Part shown: piece after piece, positions 1 through 6,070 of the stretch | How the letters are laid out: every line of letters begins with the position of its first letter | Numbering within the stretch: the first letter of the stretch is position 1 | Source: Eubacteriales bacterium | GTDB taxonomy: Bacteria; Bacillota; Clostridia; Christensenellales; UMGS416 | NCBI GenBank assembly: GCA_028709505.1 | Contig: JAQVWW010000052.1 | Location: forward strand, 1 to 7,172 | Reading direction: 5' to 3' | Length of the DNA stretch: 7,172 bases | The notes under the pieces: generated by a model | What the model was told of the DNA's origin: nothing | Databases searched by the model: none | The model's input: the letters and a program-made list of their open reading frames with translations, nothing else | Made by a program: the position numbers and the translations under genes

Positions 1-448
1 TGTAAGGGTTCTCCATGTCGGCCCAAAAGGCCACGGCATCGCTGATGGCTTCCCACTGGCTCTTATACTTCCAGACGCTTTCCTTACACTTTTGGATGAA
101 AGGCTCGATGCCGTAGGCCTCTATCTGCGGCTTGCCGTCCAGCCCCAGTTGCTTTTCCACCTCCAGCTCCACCGGCAGGCCGTGGGTATCCCAGCCGGCC
201 TTGCGCAGCACGTGGTAGCCCTTCATCGTTCGATAACGGGGGATGACGTCTTTGATGGCACGGGTCAGCAGATGCCCTACGTGGGGCATGCCGTTGGCCG
301 TGGGCGGGCCGTCGTAAAAAGTAAACTCCGGGCTGCCCTCACGGTTTTGCACGCTCTTTTCAAAGATGCGGCTGTCTTTCCAGTACTGTAATATTTCCCG
401 CTCCCGGGATACGAAATCCATGTTGGTAGCGACTTTCTCGTGGATCAT
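1..448 (-). CDS. ileS: Isoleucyl-tRNA synthetase, N-terminal part (runs off the window)
   Basis: Isoleucine--tRNA ligase activates isoleucine with ATP and charges tRNA-Ile in the cytoplasm. Only the first 149 residues of a protein of normally about 1,000 or more are in the window. The class I nucleotide-binding motif is seen as [15 protein letters not shown] (residues 45-59, HIGH box in the form HVGH), followed by [16 protein letters not shown], which is characteristic of IleRS. The ATG at 448-446 is chosen because GGGAGG (460-455) lies six bases upstream and the family N-terminus (residues 10-35, [14 protein letters not shown] and onward) follows directly. The gene sits 62 nt behind the T-box terminator and so should be induced when tRNA-Ile is uncharged. 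The sequence around the HIGH box and the following helix looks by eye more like the eukaryote-like (type 2) bacterial IleRS than the E. coli type; that assignment is inference from a fragment. The gene identity itself is secure. Confidence 0.96.
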   Translation of the reverse strand, partial: MIHEKVATNMDFVSREREILQYWKDSRIFEKSVQNREGSPEFTFYDGPPTANGMPHVGHLLTRAIKDVIPRYRTMKGYHVLRKAGWDTHGLPVELEVEKQLGLDGKPQIEAYGIEPFIQKCKESVWKYKSQWEAISDAVAFWADMENPY

Positions 449-510
449 GTTGTTCCTCCCAACCCGCCGGGCGTATGCTCTGTACGCCAAGCCGGCAACT
501 TTACTCATTA

Positions 511-541
511 AAAATAAAAAAACCCGTCCCCAAAGGGACGG
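511..541 (-). terminator. T-box intrinsic terminator before ileS
   Basis: On the minus strand a perfect 7-bp stem, CCGTCCC (541-535) with GGGACGG (530-524), closes a 4-nt loop (534-531). It is followed by a T-rich run opposite the A tract at 511-522. The 5' arm lies just after the antiterminator sequence of the T-box, as expected for a hairpin that competes with the antiterminator. When tRNA-Ile is charged this hairpin should form and stop transcription ahead of ileS. Confidence 0.93.
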
Positions 542-762
542 ATTGTATCCGCGGTACCACCCAAATTCGCACCATGTGCGCACTTACTTATCCTGCCCGG
601 TAACGGTGGGCGCCGCGATGCGCTTACTTTTTTTCAGCGACGCGCTCCAAAGGGATATCCGTACCGGTTGGATTGCCGGCTTTCACCCTGCCCGGCTCTC
701 TGATAACCCAAATAACGGCACAGACCTGTCTTCTTCATCACGTTTGGCTATTCTTTATAGTA
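511..762 (-). promoter_or_regulatory. tRNA-Ile T-box leader (riboswitch) of ileS
   Basis: This untranslated leader binds uncharged tRNA-Ile and switches between antiterminator and terminator. The signature box TGGGTGGTACCGCGG lies at 563-549 on the minus strand, directly ahead of the terminator. A small hairpin CGCAC/GTGCG (581-569) just before it fits Stem III. Further 5', GAAGAAGACAGG (about 737-726) and AGAGAGCCGGG...GGTGAAAGCCGGC (about 700-676) match the conserved Stem I elements. The putative specifier is ATC (656-654) inside GGATATCCC, followed by TTTGGAGC, the usual 3' side of the specifier loop; ATC codes for isoleucine, which agrees with the downstream gene. The 5' end is estimated from the promoter. 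The class is certain; the exact specifier position is read by eye. Confidence 0.93.
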
Positions 763-768
763 TGGAAT

Positions 769-797
769 ATTATATTCGATTTTATGCCGTTTGTAAA
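769..797 (-). promoter_or_regulatory. ileS: Sigma-A-type promoter of the ileS T-box transcript
   Basis: On the minus strand TTTACA (797-792) is separated by exactly 17 nt from a consensus TATAAT (774-769). The -35 box differs from TTGACA at one position. The surrounding DNA is AT-rich within an otherwise GC-rich region. Transcription would start near 762, about 25 nt before the first conserved Stem I motif of the T-box, as expected. Confidence 0.88.
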
Positions 798-800
798 GGC

Positions 801-1050
801 TGACCGGCGCATCCGCCGCTTTTCTGCCGCGTTTTGTCGGCGGCACGGTTCCCGCGCAGTGCCGCGCCCTTCCGGGGCTGCTGCACCAATGCAAAATGCC
901 GGCCCCCAAGAAAGTTTGCCGAATGGATACGGCGGATTTCGCCTGTCCCAAAAAAGCCTCTCGTCCTTTTGCAATGCCATTGATTACCCCGGCATGCAAC
1001 GAGTATCGCGGTAAAAATAATAAAAAGTCTTCGCCTTTAAACGCTGTTAA
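801..1050. other. Non-coding intergenic stretch with several hairpins, no gene recognised
   Basis: Open frames cross this stretch on both strands, but none has a convincing ribosome binding site, a recognisable domain, or codon use like the neighbours. One runs on into the T-box promoter and another into the tandem repeats. What can be seen is structure. CCGCCG (813-818) can pair with CGGCGG (838-843), GCGGCAC (840-846) with GTGCCGC (859-865), and a longer imperfect hairpin spans 960-1003. The first two overlap, so only one can form at a time. The side next to the repeats (about 1011-1050) is AT-rich. It may be a degenerate or composite intergenic repeat, or the upstream control region of ileS; sequence alone does not decide. 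Confidence 0.55.
960..1003. repeat. Imperfect inverted repeat / hairpin
   Basis: TTGCAATGCC (969-978) pairs with GGCATGCAA (991-999) over nine base pairs with a single bulged A, closing a 12-nt loop. Outside it, CTCGT (960-964) can pair with ACGAG (999-1003), with a short one-sided internal loop between the two helices. The structure can be drawn on either strand. No T-tract follows on the minus strand, so it is not a typical intrinsic terminator. Confidence 0.5.
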
Positions 1051-1539
1051 AAGGATGCCCAGCATCCTTTCCGCCCATGTTCCCGCTAAAATAGCGTCAG
1101 CAGCCCATCGGGCTGCGTGAGCGGTGGGTAAAAAAGGATGCCCAGCATCCTTTCCGCCCATGTTCCCGCTGGAATAGCGTCAGCAGCCCATCGGGCTGCG
1201 TGAGCGGTGGGCAAAAAAGGATGCCCAGCATCCTTTCCGCCCCGATTCCCGCTAAAATAGCGTCAGCAGCCCATCGGGCTGCGTGAGCGGTAAGCAAAAA
1301 AGGATGCCCAGCATCCTTTCCGCCCCTATTCCCGCTGGAATAGCGTCAGCAGCCCATCGGGCTGCGTGAGCGGTGGGTAAAAAAGGATGCCAGCATCCTT
1401 TCCGCCCCTATTCCCGCTGGAATAGCGTCAGCAGCCCATCGGGCTGCGTGAGCGGTGGGTAAAAAAGGATGCCAGCATCCTTTCCGCCCATGTTCCCGCT
1501 AAAATAGCGTCAGCAGCCCACGGGCTGCGTGAGCGGTGG
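1051..1539. repeat. Six-copy tandem array of an 83-bp structured unit
   Basis: Six head-to-tail copies begin at AAGGATGC: 1051-1133, 1134-1216, 1217-1299, 1300-1382, 1383-1464 and 1465-1539. The first four are 83 bp, the fifth lost one C (82 bp), and the last is cut short before its A tract. Copies differ at few positions: the stretch before CCCGCT is CATGTT, CCGATT or CCTATT, and the segment after CGCT is AAAAT or GGAAT. Copies 4 and 5 are identical apart from the lost C. Each unit contains AAGGATGC/GCATCCTT, the 7-bp hairpin GCAGCCC-ATC-GGGCTGC (1100-1116 in copy 1), CGCT/AGCG, and an outer CCGCT/AGCGG pairing. On the minus strand GGATGC-TGG-GCATCC is followed by TTTTTT, a terminator-like arrangement. 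Because 83 is not a multiple of 3, reading frames rotate through the array and it is not coding. There are no unique spacers, so it is not CRISPR. Confidence 0.97.
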
Positions 1540-1692
1540 CAGGGCCAACCGGCAAAAATGTTTCCCGGCATAGAACACAGGCTCAGATGAGTTCTCTGAT
1601 AGCTCAAACGGCCGCATACGCTGCGGCCGTTTCTTACCGTATGATAAGAATTTTTTTGCCTTCGCCTGCCGAGCGCCGATCGCGGCAAAGAG
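1540..1692. other. Short 3' flank of the operon, non-coding
   Basis: This stretch lies between the stop codon of the nucleotidylyltransferase and the tandem repeats. It holds the GC-rich hairpin annotated separately (1606-1632) and a weak AT-rich inverted repeat, TTCTTA (1631-1636) with TAAGAA (1645-1650), which on the plus strand is followed by seven T. No coding content is recognised. Confidence 0.6.
1606..1632 (-). terminator. Hairpin terminator at the end of the six-gene operon
   Basis: A perfect 11-bp inverted repeat, AAACGGCCGCA (1606-1616) and TGCGGCCGTTT (1622-1632), surrounds a 5-nt loop, 60 nt after the stop codon of the last operon gene. The stem is very GC-rich. The T-tract on the minus strand is short (TTT, then GAGC), so termination may be incomplete. 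The hairpin is symmetric and could act in either direction. Confidence 0.7.
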
Positions 1693-2442
1693 CTATCCCG
1701 GCGCGCCGCGGCCGCGCAATACCTTCTGGGCAAACTCCAAATCCTGCTGCGTGTTGACGCCAAAAATCTCCTCGTTAGCCGAAACCAATACGCTCTCTAC
1801 TCGATATCCCTGGGCACACAGCATCGGCGGCAGCGCCGTCAGATAATATTCGTTGGAGCGGACGGCGGGCTTTAAGTTGCGCAGCTGGGTCAGCATCAGC
1901 GGGCAGCGGTAGGCGTTAACGCCCACGTTCAGCTCGGTGATGAGCGCCTGTTCGGGCGTGCACTCCTTCTGCTCCACGATGTCTGTGATGCATCCGGCGG
2001 CATCGCGGATGATGCGTCCGTAGGGCAGCGGCGGGTCGACGATGCTGGTCAGCACCGTGGCGTCGGCGCCGGTCTGCCGGTGCGTATCCAGCACGGCGCG
2101 GTAGGTACGTTCGGTCAGCAGCGGCATGTCGCCGTAGCCGATGAGGATATCGCCGTCGTAACCTTCCAGCAGCGGCGCCGCCGACAGCACCGCGTGGGCG
2201 GTGCCCAGCTGCTGCTGCTGCCAGGCGTAGGTGTAGCCGTCGCCCAAATAATCGCGAATCATATCGCCCATAAACCCTATTACGATAATGATATCCTTCG
2301 GATCCAAAAAGGTCAGGTTATCCAATACGTGGCCGATAAGAGGCTTGCCGGCCACGTCGCGCATGGCCTTGGGAATCTTATCCCGCCGGGAGTTAAGCCG
2401 CGTGCCCTTGCCCGCCGCCAGTATCATCGCTTTTTGTTTCAT
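1693..2442 (-). CDS. Stand-alone GlmU-like sugar-1-phosphate nucleotidylyltransferase
   Basis: A 249-residue nucleotidyltransferase that should join a sugar-1-phosphate to an NTP, giving an NDP-sugar and pyrophosphate in the cytoplasm. The signature LAAGKGTRL (residues 8-15) with K25 forms the NTP-binding loop. QLGTAHAV (78-85), GDMPLL with the metal-binding D105, YGRIIRD (141-147), IVEQKE (155-160), NEYYLT (197-202) and GVN (228-230) follow in the order and with the wording of the GlmU uridyltransferase domain. The C-terminal left-handed beta-helix acetyltransferase of bifunctional GlmU (about 450 residues in total) is absent, and the protein ends after the nucleotidyltransferase fold. Its ATG overlaps the kinase stop codon as ATGA, with GAGGGTGG just upstream, so translation is probably coupled. 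UDP-sugar synthesis is favoured by the motifs; the sugar is unknown. It is unlikely to be the cell's housekeeping GlmU, given the missing domain and the setting. Confidence 0.9.
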   Translation of the reverse strand: MKQKAMILAAGKGTRLNSRRDKIPKAMRDVAGKPLIGHVLDNLTFLDPKDIIIVIGFMGDMIRDYLGDGYTYAWQQQQLGTAHAVLSAAPLLEGYDGDILIGYGDMPLLTERTYRAVLDTHRQTGADATVLTSIVDPPLPYGRIIRDAAGCITDIVEQKECTPEQALITELNVGVNAYRCPLMLTQLRNLKPAVRSNEYYLTALPPMLCAQGYRVESVLVSANEEIFGVNTQQDLEFAQKVLRGRGAPG

Positions 2443-3557
2443 CGTTCCACCCTCGTTCCTTCATCCATGCGCAGCACCCTGCCCGGGTAGCCCAACGCCT
2501 GCACGGCGCGCAGAATATCGTCGGCTTTTTCGGCGGCGCAATAGACAAAGCAGCATCCGCCGCCGCCCGATCCGTTTATTTTGCCGCCGTATGCGCCGTG
2601 GGCCAGCGCCGTGGACAAAATTTCCTCAATCACCGGCGTGGAAATGCCCAGTCCGTCGCGCAGGTTGGCGTGGTGACAATTGAGCAGTGTGCCCAGCTCG
2701 TCGCCGTTCCAATCGTCGCGCTCCAGCAGCGCCAGCGCCCGGTGCAGGATGGCATAGTTGTCTGCGGCGGCGCGCACCTTTCGCCGGTGCAGCTCGTCCA
2801 GCATCGCCAGATGCTCCGCCTGCCCGGGCTGGGCCGCTAGGTCGCGGATGCTGTGGATGCCGCGGGGCTTAAGCTGCGCCAGGCCCGCCAGCACCGGCTC
2901 CTTGGCCGACGACAGCACGCTGAGGGTGTCCTTGCTGGTCAGCGAATCAAACAGGATAAACCGGCCGGGGATGTGCCGGCACAGCCTGCGGGGCGTCGTA
3001 ATGCCCCCGCCAAAGTCCAGATGCACCAGGCCGCCGTAGGCCGACGTATAATGATCCATCCTGCCGCCGGGCTCGCCGAACTCCTCTACCTCGGCGCGGA
3101 AACCCAGCTCGGCCAACACGTCGGGGTCGTCGCGGCCGTCGGCCTGCGTGCACTCCATCAGCGCCTTGAGCAGCGCCATAATCATCGTCGTGGACGAGCA
3201 CATGCCTTTGCCGATGGGTATCTGGGAATCCATCACCACGTCAAAGCCGCTGCGGATGTCGACGCCGTAGCGCGCAAGCGTGCGCAGGCTGCTTTTAAAA
3301 TAATCGCGGCTGTTGGTATACACCAGCTCTTCGTTGATGTCCACCAGCTTTTCCACATAGCGCACCTGCGTGTTGCCCAGCTCTTTGAGGTTGCTGTCGC
3401 GGATATGCACGCGCAGCAGGCCGTCCTGCCGGCGATGGACGCGGGCATAAAAGCGTAAGTCGATGGCCATGGCCACCACCTCAAGGCCCAGATAGTCCAG
3501 ATGCTCGCCAAACAGGCAAAGGCGACTGGGCGTGGATACGGTTATCCCTTGCGGCAT
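2439..3557 (-). CDS. GHMP-family sugar kinase (galactokinase-like, substrate unknown)
   Basis: A 372-residue soluble kinase expected to phosphorylate a sugar, probably at the anomeric hydroxyl, using ATP. All three GHMP motifs are present. PSRLCLFGEHLDY (residues 10-22) resembles the galactokinase signature with its GEH-DY core. PIGKGMCSST (114-123) is the phosphate-binding loop. KINGSGGGGC (326-335) is motif 3. GGRMDHYTSAYGG (164-176) supplies the expected catalytic Asp168, in a form nearer to heptose and other sugar-1-kinases than to classical GalK. DGLGISTPVIEEI (301-313) is a galactokinase-like segment. ATG 3557 follows GGGAGG (3568-3563) by five bases. The gene starts 24 nt after esterase 1 and its stop overlaps the next start. 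The tight pairing with a sugar-1-phosphate nucleotidylyltransferase supports a 1-kinase. Galactose, galacturonate, arabinose, an N-acetylhexosamine or a heptose are all possible; the absence of gmhA/gmhB-type genes here argues weakly against heptose. Confidence 0.9.
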   Translation of the reverse strand: MPQGITVSTPSRLCLFGEHLDYLGLEVVAMAIDLRFYARVHRRQDGLLRVHIRDSNLKELGNTQVRYVEKLVDINEELVYTNSRDYFKSSLRTLARYGVDIRSGFDVVMDSQIPIGKGMCSSTTMIMALLKALMECTQADGRDDPDVLAELGFRAEVEEFGEPGGRMDHYTSAYGGLVHLDFGGGITTPRRLCRHIPGRFILFDSLTSKDTLSVLSSAKEPVLAGLAQLKPRGIHSIRDLAAQPGQAEHLAMLDELHRRKVRAAADNYAILHRALALLERDDWNGDELGTLLNCHHANLRDGLGISTPVIEEILSTALAHGAYGGKINGSGGGGCCFVYCAAEKADDILRAVQALGYPGRVLRMDEGTRVER

Positions 3558-3581
3558 AAAAACCTCCCGGCTGCAATAAAA

Positions 3582-4412
3582 TTAGAACCCCAACTGATGT
3601 AAGAACTGCGCGCACAGCACGCTCCAGGTGCCCACCGATTCGTCCTCCAGCGCCAAATGCATCCCGTGGTGGCCGTGGCGGTACAGGTGCATCTCCACCG
3701 GCACGCGATGCTTTTGCAGCGCCGCGTACATCTCCAGGCTGTTGCCGGGCGCCACCAGCTCATCGTCGCTGGTCTGCCACAAAAACGCCGGTATCGTGTG
3801 TGCGTTCACGCGCTCAACCGGCGAGAGCACCCATTCGTACCCCGGCGTTATGCCAATGCCCAACGGCGTGCCGCCGGCACTGCGCGGCGAGACATGCGTC
3901 GCCAGGTTCAGCGCGCCGTAGCACAGCACCATGGCGTTGGGCCGCGACGATACGCGCTCCACGGCGTCGGGGCTGGTGGCGTCGCCGTCGTCGTTGACGA
4001 TGCCCACGCTGGCGGCCAGATGACCGCCGGCGGAAAAGCCCAGTACAATAATCTTATCCGCGTGGATGCCAAATTCCCGCGCGCGCCGGCGCACAAGGCG
4101 GATAGCCCGCCAGGCGTCCAGCTGGGGCACCGGGAACGGATATGGCTTGACGCGATAATCCAGCACAAAGGCCGAAAAGCCCAGTTCATTCATGCGTTTG
4201 GCAATGTTATCCGATTCGTGGGCAGCCTTGGCCTCGTAGCCGCCGCCGGGAAAGATCAGGATCACCGGGTTATCGCTGCCCGGCAGCAAAAAAGGCGTCA
4301 AGAAGGGCACGTCCTGCCCATATTCCCGCCGGTATTCCGGCACCTTGTCCGCCTCCCACAAATCGATGGGGTTGAGTTCGGGATATCGTTTCCATACCGC
4401 GTAGTTGACCAT
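3582..4412 (-). CDS. Alpha/beta-hydrolase esterase 1 (acetyl-esterase-like, cytoplasmic)
   Basis: A 276-residue serine hydrolase likely to remove acetyl or other acyl groups from a small sugar substrate. The nucleophile elbow is GFSAGGH with Ser127. The oxyanion-hole loop is FPGGGY (residues 54-59). The likely catalytic Asp is 217 in SDDELV and the His is 249 in HGHHGM. The order and spacing fit the acetyl-xylan-esterase / BD-FAE-like branch of the alpha/beta hydrolases. No signal peptide or membrane segment is seen, so it should act on imported material. The same frame is open further upstream to 4619, but the ATG at 4412 is chosen: AGGAGGG (4422-4416) precedes it, the protein then lines up end to end with its neighbour esterase 2, and the longer version would read through that gene. 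It starts 11 nt after the esterase 2 stop. Exact substrate unknown. Confidence 0.9.
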   Translation of the reverse strand: MVNYAVWKRYPELNPIDLWEADKVPEYRREYGQDVPFLTPFLLPGSDNPVILIFPGGGYEAKAAHESDNIAKRMNELGFSAFVLDYRVKPYPFPVPQLDAWRAIRLVRRRAREFGIHADKIIVLGFSAGGHLAASVGIVNDDGDATSPDAVERVSSRPNAMVLCYGALNLATHVSPRSAGGTPLGIGITPGYEWVLSPVERVNAHTIPAFLWQTSDDELVAPGNSLEMYAALQKHRVPVEMHLYRHGHHGMHLALEDESVGTWSVLCAQFLHQLGF

Positions 4413-4423
4413 ATTCCCTCCTG

Positions 4424-5242
4424 TCAAAAGCCCAGTCCCCGCAGAAAATCCCCGGCCAGTGCGCTCCAGCCCGCCGCTTCGCTGCCCGGCGCCAAGCCCA
4501 GACCGTGCTGGCCGTGGGCATAGATATGCAGCTGCGCCGGCACGCCGCAGGCGCGCAGCGCCGCGTGCATGTCCAACGAGCTTTCCACCGGCACCACGGC
4601 GTCGTCGGCGGTGTGCCACAAAAAGGTAGGCGGCGTGTAGGCGTTCACGTGCGCCACCGGGTTGCAGATTTTAGCGTACAGCGCGTCGTCGCCGGCAAAA
4701 TGCGCGTCGCGCCGGGCGGCTTGCGGATAAAACTTGGTCAGGTTCGTAACGGCGTAGCACAGCACCAGCGCGTCGGGCCGGGATGACACGCGCTCGGCGG
4801 CGTCGGCGGCAGCGGCGTCGCCGTCATCCCAGGCGACGCCGGCGCAGGCCGCCAAATGCCCGCCGGCCGAAAAACCCAGCACGGCAATCTTATCCGGCGC
4901 GATGCGCCACTGCGCGGCGTGGTACCGCACGTATCGCACGGCGCGCAGCGCGTCCAGCTGCGGCACGGGGAAGCCGTAAGGCTGCACGCGGTAATCCAGC
5001 ACCAGCGCCGAAAAGCCCAGCTCATTGAGCCGCAGCGCCACGTCGATGGCCTCATGCCGCGCCTTGATGCGATAGCCGCCGCCGGGCAGCACGATGACCG
5101 CTCCCGGCGCACCCTCTACCAAAAACGGCGTCAAAAACGACGAATCCTGCGCGTACTCGGCCCGATAACCCGGCACGCCGCCCGCCGGCCACAGGTCTAT
5201 CGGGTTTAGCTCGGCATGCCTCCTCCACAAATGTGCATCCAT
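4424..5242 (-). CDS. Alpha/beta-hydrolase esterase 2 (paralogue of esterase 1)
   Basis: A 272-residue serine hydrolase of the same family as its neighbour. Ser125 lies in GFSAGGH, the oxyanion loop is LPGGGY (residues 52-57), Asp214 lies in TADDAVV and His246 in HGQHGL, so the catalytic set is complete. The two proteins share long identical blocks (ELNPIDLW, FLTPFL, NELGFSA, VLDYRV, FPVPQLDA, ERVSSRP), which shows a tandem duplication. They differ most in residues 168-196, between strand and lid, where substrate choice may be set. No signal peptide. ATG 5242 follows TGGAGG (5254-5249) by six bases, and the gene begins 12 nt after the phosphatase stop. It is notably rich in alanine and GC. A deacylase acting on an imported sugar fits the context; a role on an acylated intermediate of the pathway is also possible. 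Confidence 0.9.
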   Translation of the reverse strand: MDAHLWRRHAELNPIDLWPAGGVPGYRAEYAQDSSFLTPFLVEGAPGAVIVLPGGGYRIKARHEAIDVALRLNELGFSALVLDYRVQPYGFPVPQLDALRAVRYVRYHAAQWRIAPDKIAVLGFSAGGHLAACAGVAWDDGDAAAADAAERVSSRPDALVLCYAVTNLTKFYPQAARRDAHFAGDDALYAKICNPVAHVNAYTPPTFLWHTADDAVVPVESSLDMHAALRACGVPAQLHIYAHGQHGLGLAPGSEAAGWSALAGDFLRGLGF

Positions 5243-5254
5243 CTTACGCCTCCA

Positions 5255-6070
5255 TTATCGCTTAATATACGTAATCATATCGATTAGTTTATCAAAAACC
5301 AGGTCTGGCTGCACGCTGGACGCGGCAATATCCGCTTGGGTGGCCTCGCCGCTGAGCACGCATACCGCCAGGATGCCGTTCTTTACGCCGGTGGCCACAT
5401 CGGTGTAGAGACGGTCGCCGCAGATACACAGCTCCTCGGGCGCAAGGCCGGTTAGTTCCATAAGGCCGGATACGATGGGCGAATGGGGCTTGCCCACGAT
5501 GCAGTCGGGCTGCCGGCCGGTGGACGCGTCGATAAAGGCGATGATGGCGCCGATATCGGGCATCATGCCCGTCTCGGTGGGGCAATTAAAGTCCGGGTGC
5601 GTGGCCAGATAAGGCAGGCCGGCGCGCACATGATCGCACACCACCTGCATCTTGCGGTAGTCCAGCGTCGTGTCAAAGCCGATGACCACCACGTCCGGGT
5701 GGTCAAAATCCATCGCCACACCGGCACGGGCAAATTCCCGCTGCAAATGTTCGTTGCCCAGCAGGCACACCTTTTTGCCGGGATAATGGGCATTCAAATA
5801 CTGGCAGGTGGCCATGCCCGACGTATAGACGTCCTCGCCGGGCACCTGGCAGCCCATGCGCGAGAGCTTCTGCACGTAGTATTGGCCGTCGCGCGACGAG
5901 TTGTTGGTCAGGAACACAACCCGGCGGCCGTGCGCCCGCATGAACGCCAAAAACTCACACGAGCCTTCCAGTATCCGCTCGCCCAGGTAAAAGGTGCCGT
6001 CCATGTCCAGCACAAAGCATTTGACCTGCCCAAGCCGCGCCAGGTTTGCGGCACTATTGGCAAAACTCAT
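5255..6070 (-). CDS. HAD-IIA phosphatase, NagD/AraL type
   Basis: A 271-residue Mg-dependent phosphatase that should hydrolyse a small phosphorylated compound. HAD motif I is LDMDGTFYLG with nucleophile Asp22 and acid/base Asp24. Motif II is FLTNNSS (Thr55). Motif III is VGKPHSP with Lys194. Motif IV is GDRLYTD (Asp219, Asp224). The residues between motifs II and III form a C2-type cap containing ATHPDFNCP, typical of NagD and AraL. The start at 6070 is supported by AGGAGGTGG (6082-6074) and gives the family N-terminus; it overlaps the end of the dehydrogenase gene by 17 nt, which suggests coupled translation. B. subtilis AraL, a sugar-phosphate phosphatase with broad specificity, is likewise encoded next to AraM. 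Possible substrates here are glycerol-1-phosphate or the phosphosugars handled by the operon; this is inferred from context only. Confidence 0.92.
   Translation of the reverse strand: MSFANSAANLARLGQVKCFVLDMDGTFYLGERILEGSCEFLAFMRAHGRRVVFLTNNSSRDGQYYVQKLSRMGCQVPGEDVYTSGMATCQYLNAHYPGKKVCLLGNEHLQREFARAGVAMDFDHPDVVVIGFDTTLDYRKMQVVCDHVRAGLPYLATHPDFNCPTETGMMPDIGAIIAFIDASTGRQPDCIVGKPHSPIVSGLMELTGLAPEELCICGDRLYTDVATGVKNGILAVCVLSGEATQADIAASSVQPDLVFDKLIDMITYIKR

Noticed and set aside
92..803. Plus-strand open frames over ileS and the T-box (92-391, 366-803)
   Set aside because: They lie antisense to ileS and to the T-box leader, both of which explain the sequence fully.
1051..1539. CRISPR array
   Set aside because: The copies are contiguous over their full 83 bp with no variable spacers, and no cas genes are seen.
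1051..1539. Insertion sequence or phage attachment site
   Set aside because: No transposase or integrase, no terminal inverted repeats with target duplication and no tRNA gene are visible in the window.
1631..1657. Plus-strand terminator TTCTTA...TAAGAA followed by seven T
   Set aside because: The stem is only six AT-rich pairs and no plus-strand gene precedes it, so it is mentioned only in the flank entry.
748..1763. Minus-strand open frames running through the repeats (748-1161, 1097-1297, 1428-1763)
   Set aside because: They are built from the 83-bp repeat, whose length shifts the frame at each copy. They share no known domain, have no good ribosome binding site, and one overlaps the end of the nucleotidylyltransferase gene.
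2853..4523. Long plus-strand open frames opposite the kinase and esterases (2853-3458, 3657-4523)
   Set aside because: They are antisense shadows of well-supported GC-rich genes, with His/Arg/Ala-rich composition and no domain.
3582..4619. Extended version of esterase 1 starting at 4619
   Set aside because: The extra 69 residues are low-complexity Arg/Ala/Gly sequence read out of frame through esterase 2. ATG 4412 has a strong ribosome binding site and matches the paralogue's N-terminus.
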